Positions 1-6,435 of a stretch of DNA of 11,023 nt are shown here, piece after piece. Origin of the DNA: Bacillota bacterium (GTDB taxonomy: Bacteria > Bacillota > Clostridia > Oscillospirales > Ruminococcaceae); assembly GCA_029550985.1 (NCBI GenBank), contig JAKPGH010000035.1:1-11023 (forward strand). Direction: 5' to 3'. The notes below the pieces were generated by a model. That model saw nothing but the letters and a program-made list of their open reading frames with translations, had not been told where the DNA came from and made no database searches. A program made the position numbers and the translations under genes. Position 1 is the stretch's first letter, and every line of letters begins with the position of its first letter.

Positions 1-161
1 GGCAGACAGCATTCCGCCACCGAAAGACCCACTCCCTGAGTCAGGGTGGCCTGGCAGGTGGAGCCGCTGGTGACCACATCGCAGCCCAGTTCGGCAAAGA
101 ACGTCTTCCATAAGTATTGATAGCGGTAGTAAAGCAAAGCGTTTGGTATTCCAATGGTCAT
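1..161 (-). CDS. CoA-dehydratase activase-like protein (DUF2229 family), N-terminal part only
   Basis: The minus strand reads open from an ATG at 161 to the window edge, giving 53 complete codons. The protein begins MTIGIPNALLYYRYQYLWKT and continues with FFAELGCDVVTSG, a Thr/Gln-rich stretch, then VGLSVAECCLP. This matches what I know of the N-terminus of the DUF2229 / 2-hydroxyacyl-CoA dehydratase activase-related family: a GIPRALLYY-like opening, FW(K)TFF, LG..VV.S, and a conserved acidic-Cys-Cys/Leu-Pro segment. Relatives of these proteins are tied to ATP-dependent activation of Fe-S dehydratases or to uncharacterised CoA-protein activation in anaerobes. An AGGA lies about 14 nt before the ATG and a weaker AGGCG is nearer, so the ribosome binding site is only moderate. 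The C-terminal remainder lies outside the window. The family call is fairly firm; the substrate is unknown. Confidence 0.75.
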   Translation of the reverse strand, partial: MTIGIPNALLYYRYQYLWKTFFAELGCDVVTSGSTCQATLTQGVGLSVAECCL

Positions 162-250
162 ATGGTCGCCTGATTTCCTGTCGTAGTTTTCTATTTAGTA
201 TTGCCCAATTCCGCGGATATTTATCTTGCACAAGACAAAAAAGATACAGT

Positions 251-279
251 TTGACAATATTTGGAAAATACTCTAGACT
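251..279 (+). promoter_or_regulatory. Sigma-A type promoter for the small helical ORF
   Basis: A perfect TTGACA (251-256) is followed after 17 nt by TAGACT (274-279, 4 of 6 matches to TATAAT). Transcription would start near 286, about 40 nt before the ATG at 327. This supports the downstream ORF as an expressed gene. Confidence 0.55.
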
Positions 280-326
280 GGTATCGGAGGCAATGTTCCA
301 ACTTGCAATGATGGGAGAGAAGTGGT

Positions 327-713
327 ATGGGCATCGAAAAGCTAATCGGCGATATGGTGTTGTTACATGGTATTGATAAAACGCTCCATCAAAAACCCGG
401 CAAAACACAAAAGGAACTCAACGAGATGTTGATGGATATTATCGAGAAATTGCTGACGGTCATGCAAACGCATGAAGAAAAAATGAATGCACTGGAGAAA
501 GCGTTGAAAGATTATATCAATGTGCAATCGGAAGCAACCAATTGGCTTCAAGAAAAATTAGTGGAGTTAAGTGAATTTGTGGGGAACAACATCGAAAATA
601 TTGTGGAAATGTCAACGCTCCTGCAAGAACTTAACGATGAAATAACGAAACAAAAGATCGATCTGATCCGTATGGCTGCCTATGTGGATTTTGATCTGGA
701 TGAATCGAATTAA
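327..713 (+). CDS. Small helical, probably coiled-coil protein of unknown function
   Basis: I do not recognise this 128-residue protein. It starts MGIEKLIGDMVLL and has no obvious membrane segment or signal peptide. From about residue 25 to 120 it is almost continuously amphipathic helix, rich in Glu, Lys, Leu and Met with frequent heptad-like spacing and no Pro, consistent with a coiled coil or helical bundle. The acidic C-terminus ends DFDLDESN. The start is supported by GGGAGAG (313-319) 7 nt upstream of the ATG, and a consensus-like promoter lies at 251-279. Its codons favour A/T at the third position, unlike the GC-rich wobble of the ATPase and pur genes nearby, so it may be lineage-specific or acquired. 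A second reading frame opens just before its stop (see 704-898), so it could be the front part of a longer frameshifted protein. Real gene: likely; function: unknown. Confidence 0.6.
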   Translation: MGIEKLIGDMVLLHGIDKTLHQKPGKTQKELNEMLMDIIEKLLTVMQTHEEKMNALEKALKDYINVQSEATNWLQEKLVELSEFVGNNIENIVEMSTLLQELNDEITKQKIDLIRMAAYVDFDLDESN

Positions 714-898
714 TTGACGACTTTGTTGCCGAAATTACCGATTCCATGGACGACGCCGCAAACCGGCTCCTGGACGGGTTCTTGGAACGTACGACGCGCC
801 GAAGCGCCGCTGTACCGGTTCGACCATCTACCCCACCGCGCAAATCAAACATATTGGCGCCAATATTGAGTATAAAAATGCAGGGAACGGCCAAATAG
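704..898 (+). pseudogene. Open, coding-like stretch without its own start: possible frameshifted continuation or gene remnant
   Basis: In the frame one base back from the upstream small ORF, the sequence is open from 704 to a TAG at 896-898. It encodes IELIDDFVAEITDSMDDAAN and then RLLDGFLERTTRR before turning Pro/Arg-rich. The first part is acidic and helical and continues the character of the upstream C-terminus (DFDLDE), which would give a protein of about 190 residues if one base were removed near 702-710. Its wobble positions are GC-rich, unlike the upstream ORF, so a remnant of a different gene is equally possible. The only ATG (746) has no ribosome binding site. The last codons fall in a terminator hairpin, so the true coding part, if any, ends earlier. 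Confidence 0.25.
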
Positions 899-908
899 CC
901 GTTCCCTG
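875..908 (-). terminator. Rho-independent terminator of the radical SAM gene
   Basis: An 11-bp perfect stem (881-891 CAGGGAACGGC with 898-908) with a 6-nt loop lies 17 nt beyond the radical SAM stop on the minus strand. It is followed on that strand by a run of five T (complement of 875-879). On the plus strand the stem is followed only by TTT, so any stop of rightward transcription here would be weak. Confidence 0.8.
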
Positions 909-925
909 TTTGACAAAGGAATGTC

Positions 926-2296
926 TCAGGATTTTACTGACACGGTGGCCGCCTGTTTTTTCCGGCTCTTGGGGTTTTCCGCCCACAGGCGGTCCGCCGT
1001 GTCCGCCCATGCCGCGGCGGCGGGGGCTGTTTTGGCGCAGAGCGCATCCACGTCTTCCGGCGCTTCCATATCGGTGGATTTCGCCCCGGATTCCTTCACC
1101 ATGGCGGCAAGCATTTCGGGATTGTCCAGCAACGGGCATGGGCGCAGCATGTTGTGGTTAAAGGGCTGATTTCTCCGATAGGACATGAACAATGGGGAAC
1201 GCAGCGCCTCCAGCAGGGTCACATCGTGGATATTGACGTTGGAGTAGTGAATGAAGGCGCAGGGTTCCACATCTCCGGCCGCATTGATATGTAGGTACCG
1301 CCTTCCGCCGGCGATGCAGCCGTCGGTGTACTCGCCGTCGTTCCAGAAATCCATGGCAAAGATGGGCTTCGTTTCGCGGATTTCGCGGACCCGCCGATAC
1401 ATATAGGCTCGTTGTTCGGGGGTGGCGATGTAGTCGATGCGGGCATCCTTTCCGACGGGCATATAGGTGAAGTTCCACGAGAACCGGCAGCCGCGGGCAA
1501 TCATGTCGTCCACAAATTCGTCGGAACCGACGCTTTTTGTGTTGTAGCGGTGGTAACAGGTGGAATATCCGAACAGCAGCTTGTGGGCTTTCATGCGTTC
1601 CATGGCTTCGATGACTTTGCGATAGGTGCCTTTCCCACGCCTTTGGTCGGTGGCCGCCTCGTCCCCCTCGATGGAAAAAGCCAGCGCAAAGTTGCCCACA
1701 CGCAGCAAATCCTGGCAGAACTCGTCGTCTACCAGCGTGCCGTTGGTAAAGGCAAAGAAGTAGCAGTCCTGATGCGCTTCGCACAGCCGAATAATGTCCT
1801 TCTTGCGTACCAGCGGTTCCCCTCCGGAAAAGATGTAGAAGTAAATGCCCAGTTCCTTGCCCTGGCGGCAAATGGAATCCAGCGTCTCGTAAGAGAGATT
1901 ATGCCTGTTTCCGTACTGTGCAGCCCAACATCCGATGCAGGAAAGGTTGCATGCGCTGGTGGGGTCCATCAAAATGGCCCACGGAACGTTGCAGTTGTAT
2001 TTTTTCTCTACGGCCCGGGCCCGCTCTTCCCCCTCCAGGTTTGAGTTGACAAAGAAGCATTCCACAACCTTTTTCAAAAGCTTGGTGTCCACTTCCCGGA
2101 CCACGGTTTCCACAAAGGTGCGCCAAACGCTGTTTTCATCCAACAGGATTTGGCGCATGGTGCTGATTTGGCCGGCATGCAAATGCCCTCTGTCCAGCTT
2201 TTCCGCAATCTCGAACATGACCGGCATTTTTTCCATTGGGTTGTTCGAGACGTAGTTCAGCAGCAAGTGAACTGCAGCTTTCGAAACGCTATTCAT
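926..2296 (-). CDS. Radical SAM protein with C-terminal SPASM-like cysteines
   Basis: A 456-residue protein. The radical SAM [4Fe-4S] motif C-x3-C-x2-C is at Cys116, Cys120 and Cys123 in SACNLSCIGCWAAQYGN. The SAM-binding GGEP motif is at 158-161 (FSGGEPLVRKKDI). Residues 1-100 form an extra helical N-terminal domain. After the barrel, DGCIAGGRRYLHINAAGDVE, PCAFIHYSN and RPCPLLDNPE place Cys327, Cys346 and Cys387 in a SPASM/twitch-like arrangement that may hold an auxiliary cluster. The tail (from about 425) is Ala/Lys-rich. From memory this is a widespread but uncharacterised family in anaerobic Firmicutes; substrate and product are unknown. No precursor peptide gene is visible next to it, so a RiPP role is not supported here. 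The ATG at 2296 has GGGGGG 6 nt upstream. It stands alone, with its own promoter at 2416-2445 and a terminator at 875-908. Confidence 0.88.
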   Translation of the reverse strand: MNSVSKAAVHLLLNYVSNNPMEKMPVMFEIAEKLDRGHLHAGQISTMRQILLDENSVWRTFVETVVREVDTKLLKKVVECFFVNSNLEGEERARAVEKKYNCNVPWAILMDPTSACNLSCIGCWAAQYGNRHNLSYETLDSICRQGKELGIYFYIFSGGEPLVRKKDIIRLCEAHQDCYFFAFTNGTLVDDEFCQDLLRVGNFALAFSIEGDEAATDQRRGKGTYRKVIEAMERMKAHKLLFGYSTCYHRYNTKSVGSDEFVDDMIARGCRFSWNFTYMPVGKDARIDYIATPEQRAYMYRRVREIRETKPIFAMDFWNDGEYTDGCIAGGRRYLHINAAGDVEPCAFIHYSNVNIHDVTLLEALRSPLFMSYRRNQPFNHNMLRPCPLLDNPEMLAAMVKESGAKSTDMEAPEDVDALCAKTAPAAAAWADTADRLWAENPKSRKKQAATVSVKS

Positions 2297-2415
2297 CGCT
2301 AGCCCCCCAATATTCCTTCCTATTGTAAGTTTTAGCCGATTTTCGAATATCTCCGTTTTTTACAGCACAATTCACCATTCGTCTATAAAAATTATAAAAT
2401 TTATGCATAAAATTC

Positions 2416-2445
2416 TTTATAGTTATATTGTGAACAAATTGTGAA
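2416..2445 (-). promoter_or_regulatory. Promoter of the radical SAM gene
   Basis: On the minus strand TTCACA (2445-2440, 5 of 6 to TTGACA) is separated by 18 nt from TATAAA (2421-2416, 5 of 6 to TATAAT). Transcription would begin near 2409, leaving a leader of about 110 nt. The -35 lies inside one copy of an 11-bp tandem repeat and the spacer holds the other. A second TATAAT-like hexamer (2396-2391) lacks a good -35. Confidence 0.5.
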
Positions 2446-2448
2446 CAA
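2427..2448. repeat. Two tandem 11-bp repeats, operator candidate
   Basis: ATTGTGAACAA occurs twice head to tail (2427-2437 and 2438-2448). Each copy contains TTGT-GA-ACAA, a near-palindrome with only the two central bases breaking symmetry. The copies are one DNA helical turn apart and cover the -35 and upstream spacer of the radical SAM promoter, the classic place for a repressor. The cognate regulator is not visible in the window. Confidence 0.5.
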
Positions 2449-2525
2449 TCGCGTTTTATGTCCAAATTTGCCGACATCAAAGCATTTTTTCGTGCGCGTT
2501 CTGACGGAAGTTTTCATTTCGTCAA

Positions 2526-2555
2526 TTGACAAAACCGCTGCGGGTATGTTAAAAT
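2526..2555 (+). promoter_or_regulatory. Promoter of the Mn2+ riboswitch-ATPase transcript
   Basis: A perfect TTGACA (2526-2531), an 18-nt spacer and TAAAAT (2550-2555, 5 of 6) preceded by TG at 2547-2548 make an extended -10 promoter. The predicted start near 2562 falls just at the 5' edge of the riboswitch aptamer, which supports both calls. Confidence 0.75.
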
Positions 2556-2563
2556 TTGCTAAA

Positions 2564-2679
2564 CATAAGGGAGTAGTTCGCGCCTATTGGCGCACTCCGG
2601 GTCAACATCATGGCGGCGATGATGCCGTCTGGTTCGGAGTATACCGTCTCACCCGAGCGGAAAATGAACGAGACTTATG
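2564..2679 (+). ncRNA. yybP-ykoY family manganese riboswitch aptamer
   Basis: The RNA shows the hallmark order of this family: GGGAGTAG (2569-2576), a GC-rich hairpin (CGCGCC-tatt-GGCGC, about 2580-2593), GGGTCAACA (2599-2607), a second helix with CATCATGGC facing GATGATGCCGTC, ACCGTCTCACCC (2643-2654) and GAACGAGAC near the 3' end. The closing helix P1 is CATAAG (2564-2569) with CTTATG (2674-2679). The family binds Mn2+ and commonly precedes Mn exporters or P2A ATPases, exactly the gene found downstream. It is followed by an overlapping terminator, so it most likely acts on transcription, with ligand turning the gene on. Confidence 0.9.
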
Positions 2680-2710
2680 CGCGGTATTGTGCGCATAAGT
2701 CTCTTTTTTT
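2670..2710 (+). terminator. Riboswitch-controlled intrinsic terminator
   Basis: A perfect 13-bp stem (2670-2682, GAGACTTATGCGC, with 2691-2703), an 8-nt loop and seven T (2704-2710). Its ascending strand includes CTTATG, which is also the 3' strand of aptamer helix P1. The two structures exclude each other, the expected expression platform. Confidence 0.92.
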
Positions 2711-2748
2711 AACCCTGCGTGAGCGTTTGGAAGAAAGGGGAGAGTGTT

Positions 2749-5400
2749 TTGAAACACTACTTTATGTCGAAGGAGGACGTGCTCAGAGAAGTGGGCAGCG
2801 GCGCGGACGGGCTTGCTTCCGCCGAAGCCGAGCGAAGGCTTAACCAGTACGGCCCCAACCGATTGGAGGAGGGCAAGAAGACCACCATCCTGGAAAGAAT
2901 CTTCGCTCAGATTTCCGACCCTATGGTGCTGGTGTTGATTGTCGCGGCTGCCATATCCGGCGTGACCGCCGTTTTGTCCGGCGAGTCCCTATCCGACGTA
3001 TTCATCATTCTGTTCGTGGTGGTGCTCAACACCGCCCTCGGCGTCATTCAGGAGAGCAAGGCGGAAGCCGCCATCGAAGCCCTCAAGGAAATGGCGGCCG
3101 CCACCTCCAAAGTCATGCGGGACAGGCGCATAGTTCAACTGAAAAGCGAGGAACTGGTGGTGGGCGACGTGGTGCTCCTGGAAGCGGGAGACGCAGTCCC
3201 CGCCGACGGCCGCCTCATCCGTTGCGTCAGCCTGAAGGTGGAGGAAGCGGCGCTTACCGGGGAATCGGTGCCGGTGGAAAAAACCGACGCCCCTCTCAAC
3301 GCCAAGGAGGGCGACATTCCCCTGGGCGACCGAATCAACATGGTCTACATGGGCAGTTCCGCCGTTTACGGGCGCGCCATGATGGTGGTCACCGCCACCG
3401 GCATGAACACCGAAATGGGGAAGATCGCCAACGCCATCACCACGGCACAGGAGGGCGAGACTCCCCTGCAAAAAAAGCTGTCTCAGCTCAGCCGCATTCT
3501 GACGGCCCTTGTCCTTGGCATCTGCGTGGTCATGTTCGGCGTCAGCCTTCTGCGCCACTTTTTGTCCGCCCCCGTTTCAGGTGTGGGCATTGCCGATACG
3601 CTGCTGGACTCCTTTATGCTGGCGGTGAGCCTTGCGGTGGCTGCCATCCCCGAGGGACTGGTGGCCGTGGTCACCATCGTCCTCTCCATCGGCGTCACCA
3701 AGATGTCAAAGCGCAACGCCATCATCCGCAAACTCACCGCCGTGGAAACCCTGGGCTGCACCCAGATTATCTGCTCCGACAAGACGGGAACCCTCACCCA
3801 AAACAAGATGACCGTGGTGGAGTATTCGGGCGGCGATGAAAAGCTGCTGGCCGCATCCCTGGCTTTGTGTTCCGACGCGGAGCTGAACGAGGAAGGGCAG
3901 GCGGAGGGGGACCCTACCCAGGCCGCCGTCGTCAATTACGCCAACAAACTGGGATTGCCGAAAAACGAGCTGTCCCGGCAATATCCCCGGGTTGCCGAAA
4001 TTCCCTTCGACTCGGCCCGCAAGCTTATGACCACCCTGCACCAAAAGCCGGAGGGCGGACTAATTCAACACACCACCGGCGCTCCCGACGTGGTGATTTG
4101 GAAATGTGTAAGTTACCTGGAAAACGGAAACATCCTGCCCATGACGGAAGAAAAACGCCAATTCTTCCTGGGCGAAAACAAGCGCCTGGCCGACAAAGCC
4201 CTGCGCGTCCTCGCCGCCGGATACCGGGAATGGGAGACGCGGCCCGCCGCCCTTTCCCCCGAGGAGGAAAACAACCTGGTCTTCCTGGGCCTTGTGGGAA
4301 TGATTGACCCCGTGCGGGAGGAAGTGCCGGCAGCTATCCAGCAATGCCGGACCGCCGGCATCCGCCCCATCATGATTACCGGCGACCACGTCGACACGGC
4401 GACGGCCATTGCCCTGCAGCTCGGCATCATCACCGACCGCTCCCAGGCGATAACCGGAGCCATGCTGGACCAAATCAGCGACGAGGATTTCGCCCGGAAT
4501 GTCGAGCGCTACGGCGTCTATGCCCGGGTGAAGCCGGAGCACAAGACAAGAATCGTCAACGCGTGGCGCCATCGCGGGTATGTGACGGCTATGACCGGCG
4601 ACGGGGTAAACGACGCGCCTTCCATTAAAAACGCCGACATCGGCATCGGCATGGGCATCACCGGCACCGACGTGACCAAAAACGTCGCCGACATGATACT
4701 GGCCGACGACAACTTCGCCACCATCGTCTCCGCCGTGGAGGAAGGCCGCCGCATCTACGACAACATTCGCAAATCCATTCAGTTTTTGCTCTCCTCCAAC
4801 CTTTCGGAGGTTATCAGCATCTTCTGCGCCACCCTGCTGGGATTTACCATCCTCAAACCAGCCCATATTCTGTTTATCAACCTGATTACCGACTCCCTTC
4901 CCGCCCTTGCCCTGGGCATGGAAAAGGGAGAAGTCGATATCATGAAGCGCAGCCCCCGAGACCCGAAGGAAGGCATTTTTTCCGGCGGGGTTGGATTCAG
5001 CGTCTTTTATCAGGGCGTCATGGTGGCCCTGCTGACCCTTGCCGCCTACTTTATCGGCGAGCGGATGGAAAACGGCGCCTGGAGAATCGTGAACAGCGAG
5101 GACGGAATGGCCATGGCGTTTCTCACCATGTCCATGGCGGAAATCTTCCACTCCTACAACATGCGCTCCCAGTACGGGTCGATTTTCAAAGTAAAGAACC
5201 ACAATTTTTACCTGTTCGGCTCGATGCTTCTCTCCTTCCTGTTGACCGCGGCGGTCATCTATCTTCCCCTTTTGCGGGACGCCTTTGGCTTTACCTCCAT
5301 CAGCTTCATGGAGTATGTCGCCGCTATGGGTCTTGCTATCCTGGTCATTCCCATTGTGGAGCTGGTCAAACTCTTGCAGCGAAAGTGGAAAAAGGCTTAG
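2749..5400 (+). CDS. P2A-type cation-transporting ATPase (Ca2+/Mn2+ exporter class)
   Basis: An 883-residue P-type ATPase, the usual length for bacterial PacL/YloB/YoaB-like pumps. I chose the TTG at 2749 because AGGGGAG (2736-2742) sits 6 nt upstream and the protein then starts MKHYFMSKEDVLREV as relatives do; a GTG at 2719 would add ten residues and abuts the terminator. In order: N-terminal cation-ATPase domain, TM1-2 (about 55-105), actuator TGES (170-173), TM3-4 with PEGLV (301-305), phosphorylation site DKTGTLT (Asp344), nucleotide domain, TGDHVDTA, hinge GDGVND (617-622), then C-terminal TM5-10. TM5 SSNLSE and TM6 NLITDSLPALALG supply the Asn/Glu and Asp ligands expected for two-ion P2A pumps. 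The riboswitch points to Mn2+ efflux, but Ca2+ cannot be excluded. Oddities: the KGAPD motif reads TTGAPD (Thr443), and Val305 replaces the usual Pro after PEGL. Monocistronic, ended by the hairpin at 5404-5440. Confidence 0.93.
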   Translation: MKHYFMSKEDVLREVGSGADGLASAEAERRLNQYGPNRLEEGKKTTILERIFAQISDPMVLVLIVAAAISGVTAVLSGESLSDVFIILFVVVLNTALGVIQESKAEAAIEALKEMAAATSKVMRDRRIVQLKSEELVVGDVVLLEAGDAVPADGRLIRCVSLKVEEAALTGESVPVEKTDAPLNAKEGDIPLGDRINMVYMGSSAVYGRAMMVVTATGMNTEMGKIANAITTAQEGETPLQKKLSQLSRILTALVLGICVVMFGVSLLRHFLSAPVSGVGIADTLLDSFMLAVSLAVAAIPEGLVAVVTIVLSIGVTKMSKRNAIIRKLTAVETLGCTQIICSDKTGTLTQNKMTVVEYSGGDEKLLAASLALCSDAELNEEGQAEGDPTQAAVVNYANKLGLPKNELSRQYPRVAEIPFDSARKLMTTLHQKPEGGLIQHTTGAPDVVIWKCVSYLENGNILPMTEEKRQFFLGENKRLADKALRVLAAGYREWETRPAALSPEEENNLVFLGLVGMIDPVREEVPAAIQQCRTAGIRPIMITGDHVDTATAIALQLGIITDRSQAITGAMLDQISDEDFARNVERYGVYARVKPEHKTRIVNAWRHRGYVTAMTGDGVNDAPSIKNADIGIGMGITGTDVTKNVADMILADDNFATIVSAVEEGRRIYDNIRKSIQFLLSSNLSEVISIFCATLLGFTILKPAHILFINLITDSLPALALGMEKGEVDIMKRSPRDPKEGIFSGGVGFSVFYQGVMVALLTLAAYFIGERMENGAWRIVNSEDGMAMAFLTMSMAEIFHSYNMRSQYGSIFKVKNHNFYLFGSMLLSFLLTAAVIYLPLLRDAFGFTSISFMEYVAAMGLAILVIPIVELVKLLQRKWKKA

Positions 5401-5403
5401 TGA

Positions 5404-5440
5404 AAGAAACTGGTTGTGTGAACGGCACAACCAGTTTCTT
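5404..5440 (+). terminator. Terminator after the ATPase gene
   Basis: A 15-bp perfect stem (5404-5418 with 5426-5440) and 7-nt loop begin 4 nt after the stop codon. The core CTGGTTGTG/CACAACCAG is followed by TTTCTT, which can pair with the upstream AAGAAA. This is a usual intrinsic terminator layout, though the U-tract is interrupted and short. Confidence 0.75.
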
Positions 5441-5499
5441 GGCAGATTCCATTCAAAGTGACATTGGGATAGGTGAAAAATATTGTCCAGAAATACTTA

Positions 5500-5528
5500 T
5501 TGACAAATATGCCGCCAAACCATACAAT
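5500..5528 (+). promoter_or_regulatory. Promoter of the purC-purF operon
   Basis: TTGACA (5500-5505), 17-nt spacer, TACAAT (5523-5528, 5 of 6). Predicted start near 5535 leaves about 97 nt of leader before purC. I saw no recognisable PurR box or guanine-riboswitch core in this leader. Confidence 0.75.
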
Positions 5529-5539
5529 TTAGACAGATG

Positions 5540-5613
5540 AACAATGGCGTTCGTCATGCTTTGCAATGCAAATGTCACGTTGCAGGGGATGAGGAGCGCC
5601 ATTTGTTGTTTTT
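5540..5613 (+). promoter_or_regulatory. Leader hairpin with terminal T-run, possible attenuator for purC-purF
   Basis: AACAATGGCG (5540-5549) can pair with CGCCATTTGTT (5597-5607) with one bulged base, followed at once by G and five T (5609-5613). The 47-nt interior contains smaller pairings such as TGCAA (5567-5571) with TTGCA (5580-5584). The arrangement resembles a premature terminator between the promoter and purC. No known riboswitch class is recognisable; regulation is inferred from layout only. Confidence 0.4.
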
Positions 5614-5631
5614 GACAGGGGGAAGATTCAG

Positions 5632-6345
5632 ATGGCAAACGAATTGTTATACACGGGCAAGTCAAAATCCGTCTATGCGGGGGACGACAACCATACCTGC
5701 ATTTTGGAATTTCGGGATTCGGCCACGGCCGGCAACGGCGCCAAAAAAGCGGAGCTGGAAGGCAAGGGAGTCCTCAACGCCGAAATCACCTCCATTCTGT
5801 ACCGGTATCTGGAGAAAAACGGAATCGAGACCCACTTTGTCAAAATGCTGGACGAGACTCGCATGCTGGCCAAAAAGGTGGACATCATCAACGTCGAGGT
5901 GATTGTCCGCAATTTGGCCGCCGGCAGCTTTTCCAAACGATACGGGGTTCCCGAAGGCACGCCGTTGAAAAACACCGTTCTGGAATTTTGCCTAAAGAGC
6001 GATGAACTCGGCGACCCGATGATGAACGAAAGCCAGATTACCGCTTTGGGAATCGCTTCCCAGAAAGAGCTGGAGACTATGAAGGACATGGCGCTGCGTA
6101 TCAACGCCCTTCTGTCCGCGCTGTTTGACCGATGCGACATCATCCTGGTGGATTTTAAACTGGAGTTCGGCAAGCACGACGACAGAATCGTTCTGGCGGA
6201 TGAAATCTCGCCGGATTCCTGCCGCTTTTGGGATAAAGCCACCGGCAAGAAGCTGGACAAGGACCGCTTCCGCCGGGACCTTGGCGATGTGCTGGGTGCC
6301 TACCGGGAAGTGCTGCGGCGGCTGAAACATGCGCAGCCGCTCTAA
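5632..6345 (+). CDS. purC: Phosphoribosylaminoimidazole-succinocarboxamide synthase (SAICAR synthase)
   Basis: PurC joins CAIR and aspartate using ATP to make SAICAR in cytosolic de novo purine synthesis. The 237-residue length is typical of the bacterial enzyme. The ATP-binding start LLYTGKSKSVY is at 5-15, the first signature VEVIVRNLAAGS at 88-99, and the second LADEISPDSCRFWD at 188-201 with DFKLEFG just before it. The ATG at 5632 is preceded by AGGGGG (5617-5622) with a 9-nt gap. It is the first gene of a two-gene unit with purF, 90 nt downstream; no convincing promoter separates them (GATAAT at 6378-6383 has no -35). Expression probably depends on the promoter at 5500-5528 and the hairpin in the leader. 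No unusual residues noticed. Confidence 0.97.
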   Translation: MANELLYTGKSKSVYAGDDNHTCILEFRDSATAGNGAKKAELEGKGVLNAEITSILYRYLEKNGIETHFVKMLDETRMLAKKVDIINVEVIVRNLAAGSFSKRYGVPEGTPLKNTVLEFCLKSDELGDPMMNESQITALGIASQKELETMKDMALRINALLSALFDRCDIILVDFKLEFGKHDDRIVLADEISPDSCRFWDKATGKKLDKDRFRRDLGDVLGAYREVLRRLKHAQPL

Positions 6346-6435
6346 AACGGATTCCGTGCGCATCGATGCAATAGCGGGATAATATTTGGTATGAATGGAA
6401 CGGCAAATCGGTTGGGCATGGAGAGGAGCTTTGAA

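Noticed and set aside
2427..2448. Rex (NADH-sensing) operator
   Set aside because: TTGTGAA half-sites occur, but in direct rather than inverted orientation, so the canonical Rex palindrome is absent.
2441..2698. 85-codon open frame across the divergent region
   Set aside because: It runs through the promoter, riboswitch and terminator stem, and has no ribosome binding site or protein-like pattern.
2719..2748. Ten-residue N-terminal extension of the ATPase from GTG 2719
   Set aside because: The extension contains the ribosome binding site for TTG 2749 and sits 9 nt after the terminator T-run. The shorter start matches the family's usual N-terminus.
4060..5430. 456-codon open frame on the minus strand across the ATPase gene
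   Set aside because: It is rich in His, Gly, Gln and Val with no recognisable motif and mirrors the GC-rich wobble of the well-supported plus-strand ATPase. Its start lies inside that gene's conserved core.
6378..6383. Internal promoter between purC and purF (GATAAT)
   Set aside because: No -35-like hexamer lies at a suitable distance; co-transcription is simpler.
6391..6435. Upstream ATG start for purF
   Set aside because: No ribosome binding site precedes it, and the start at 6436 gives the expected short propeptide before the catalytic Cys.
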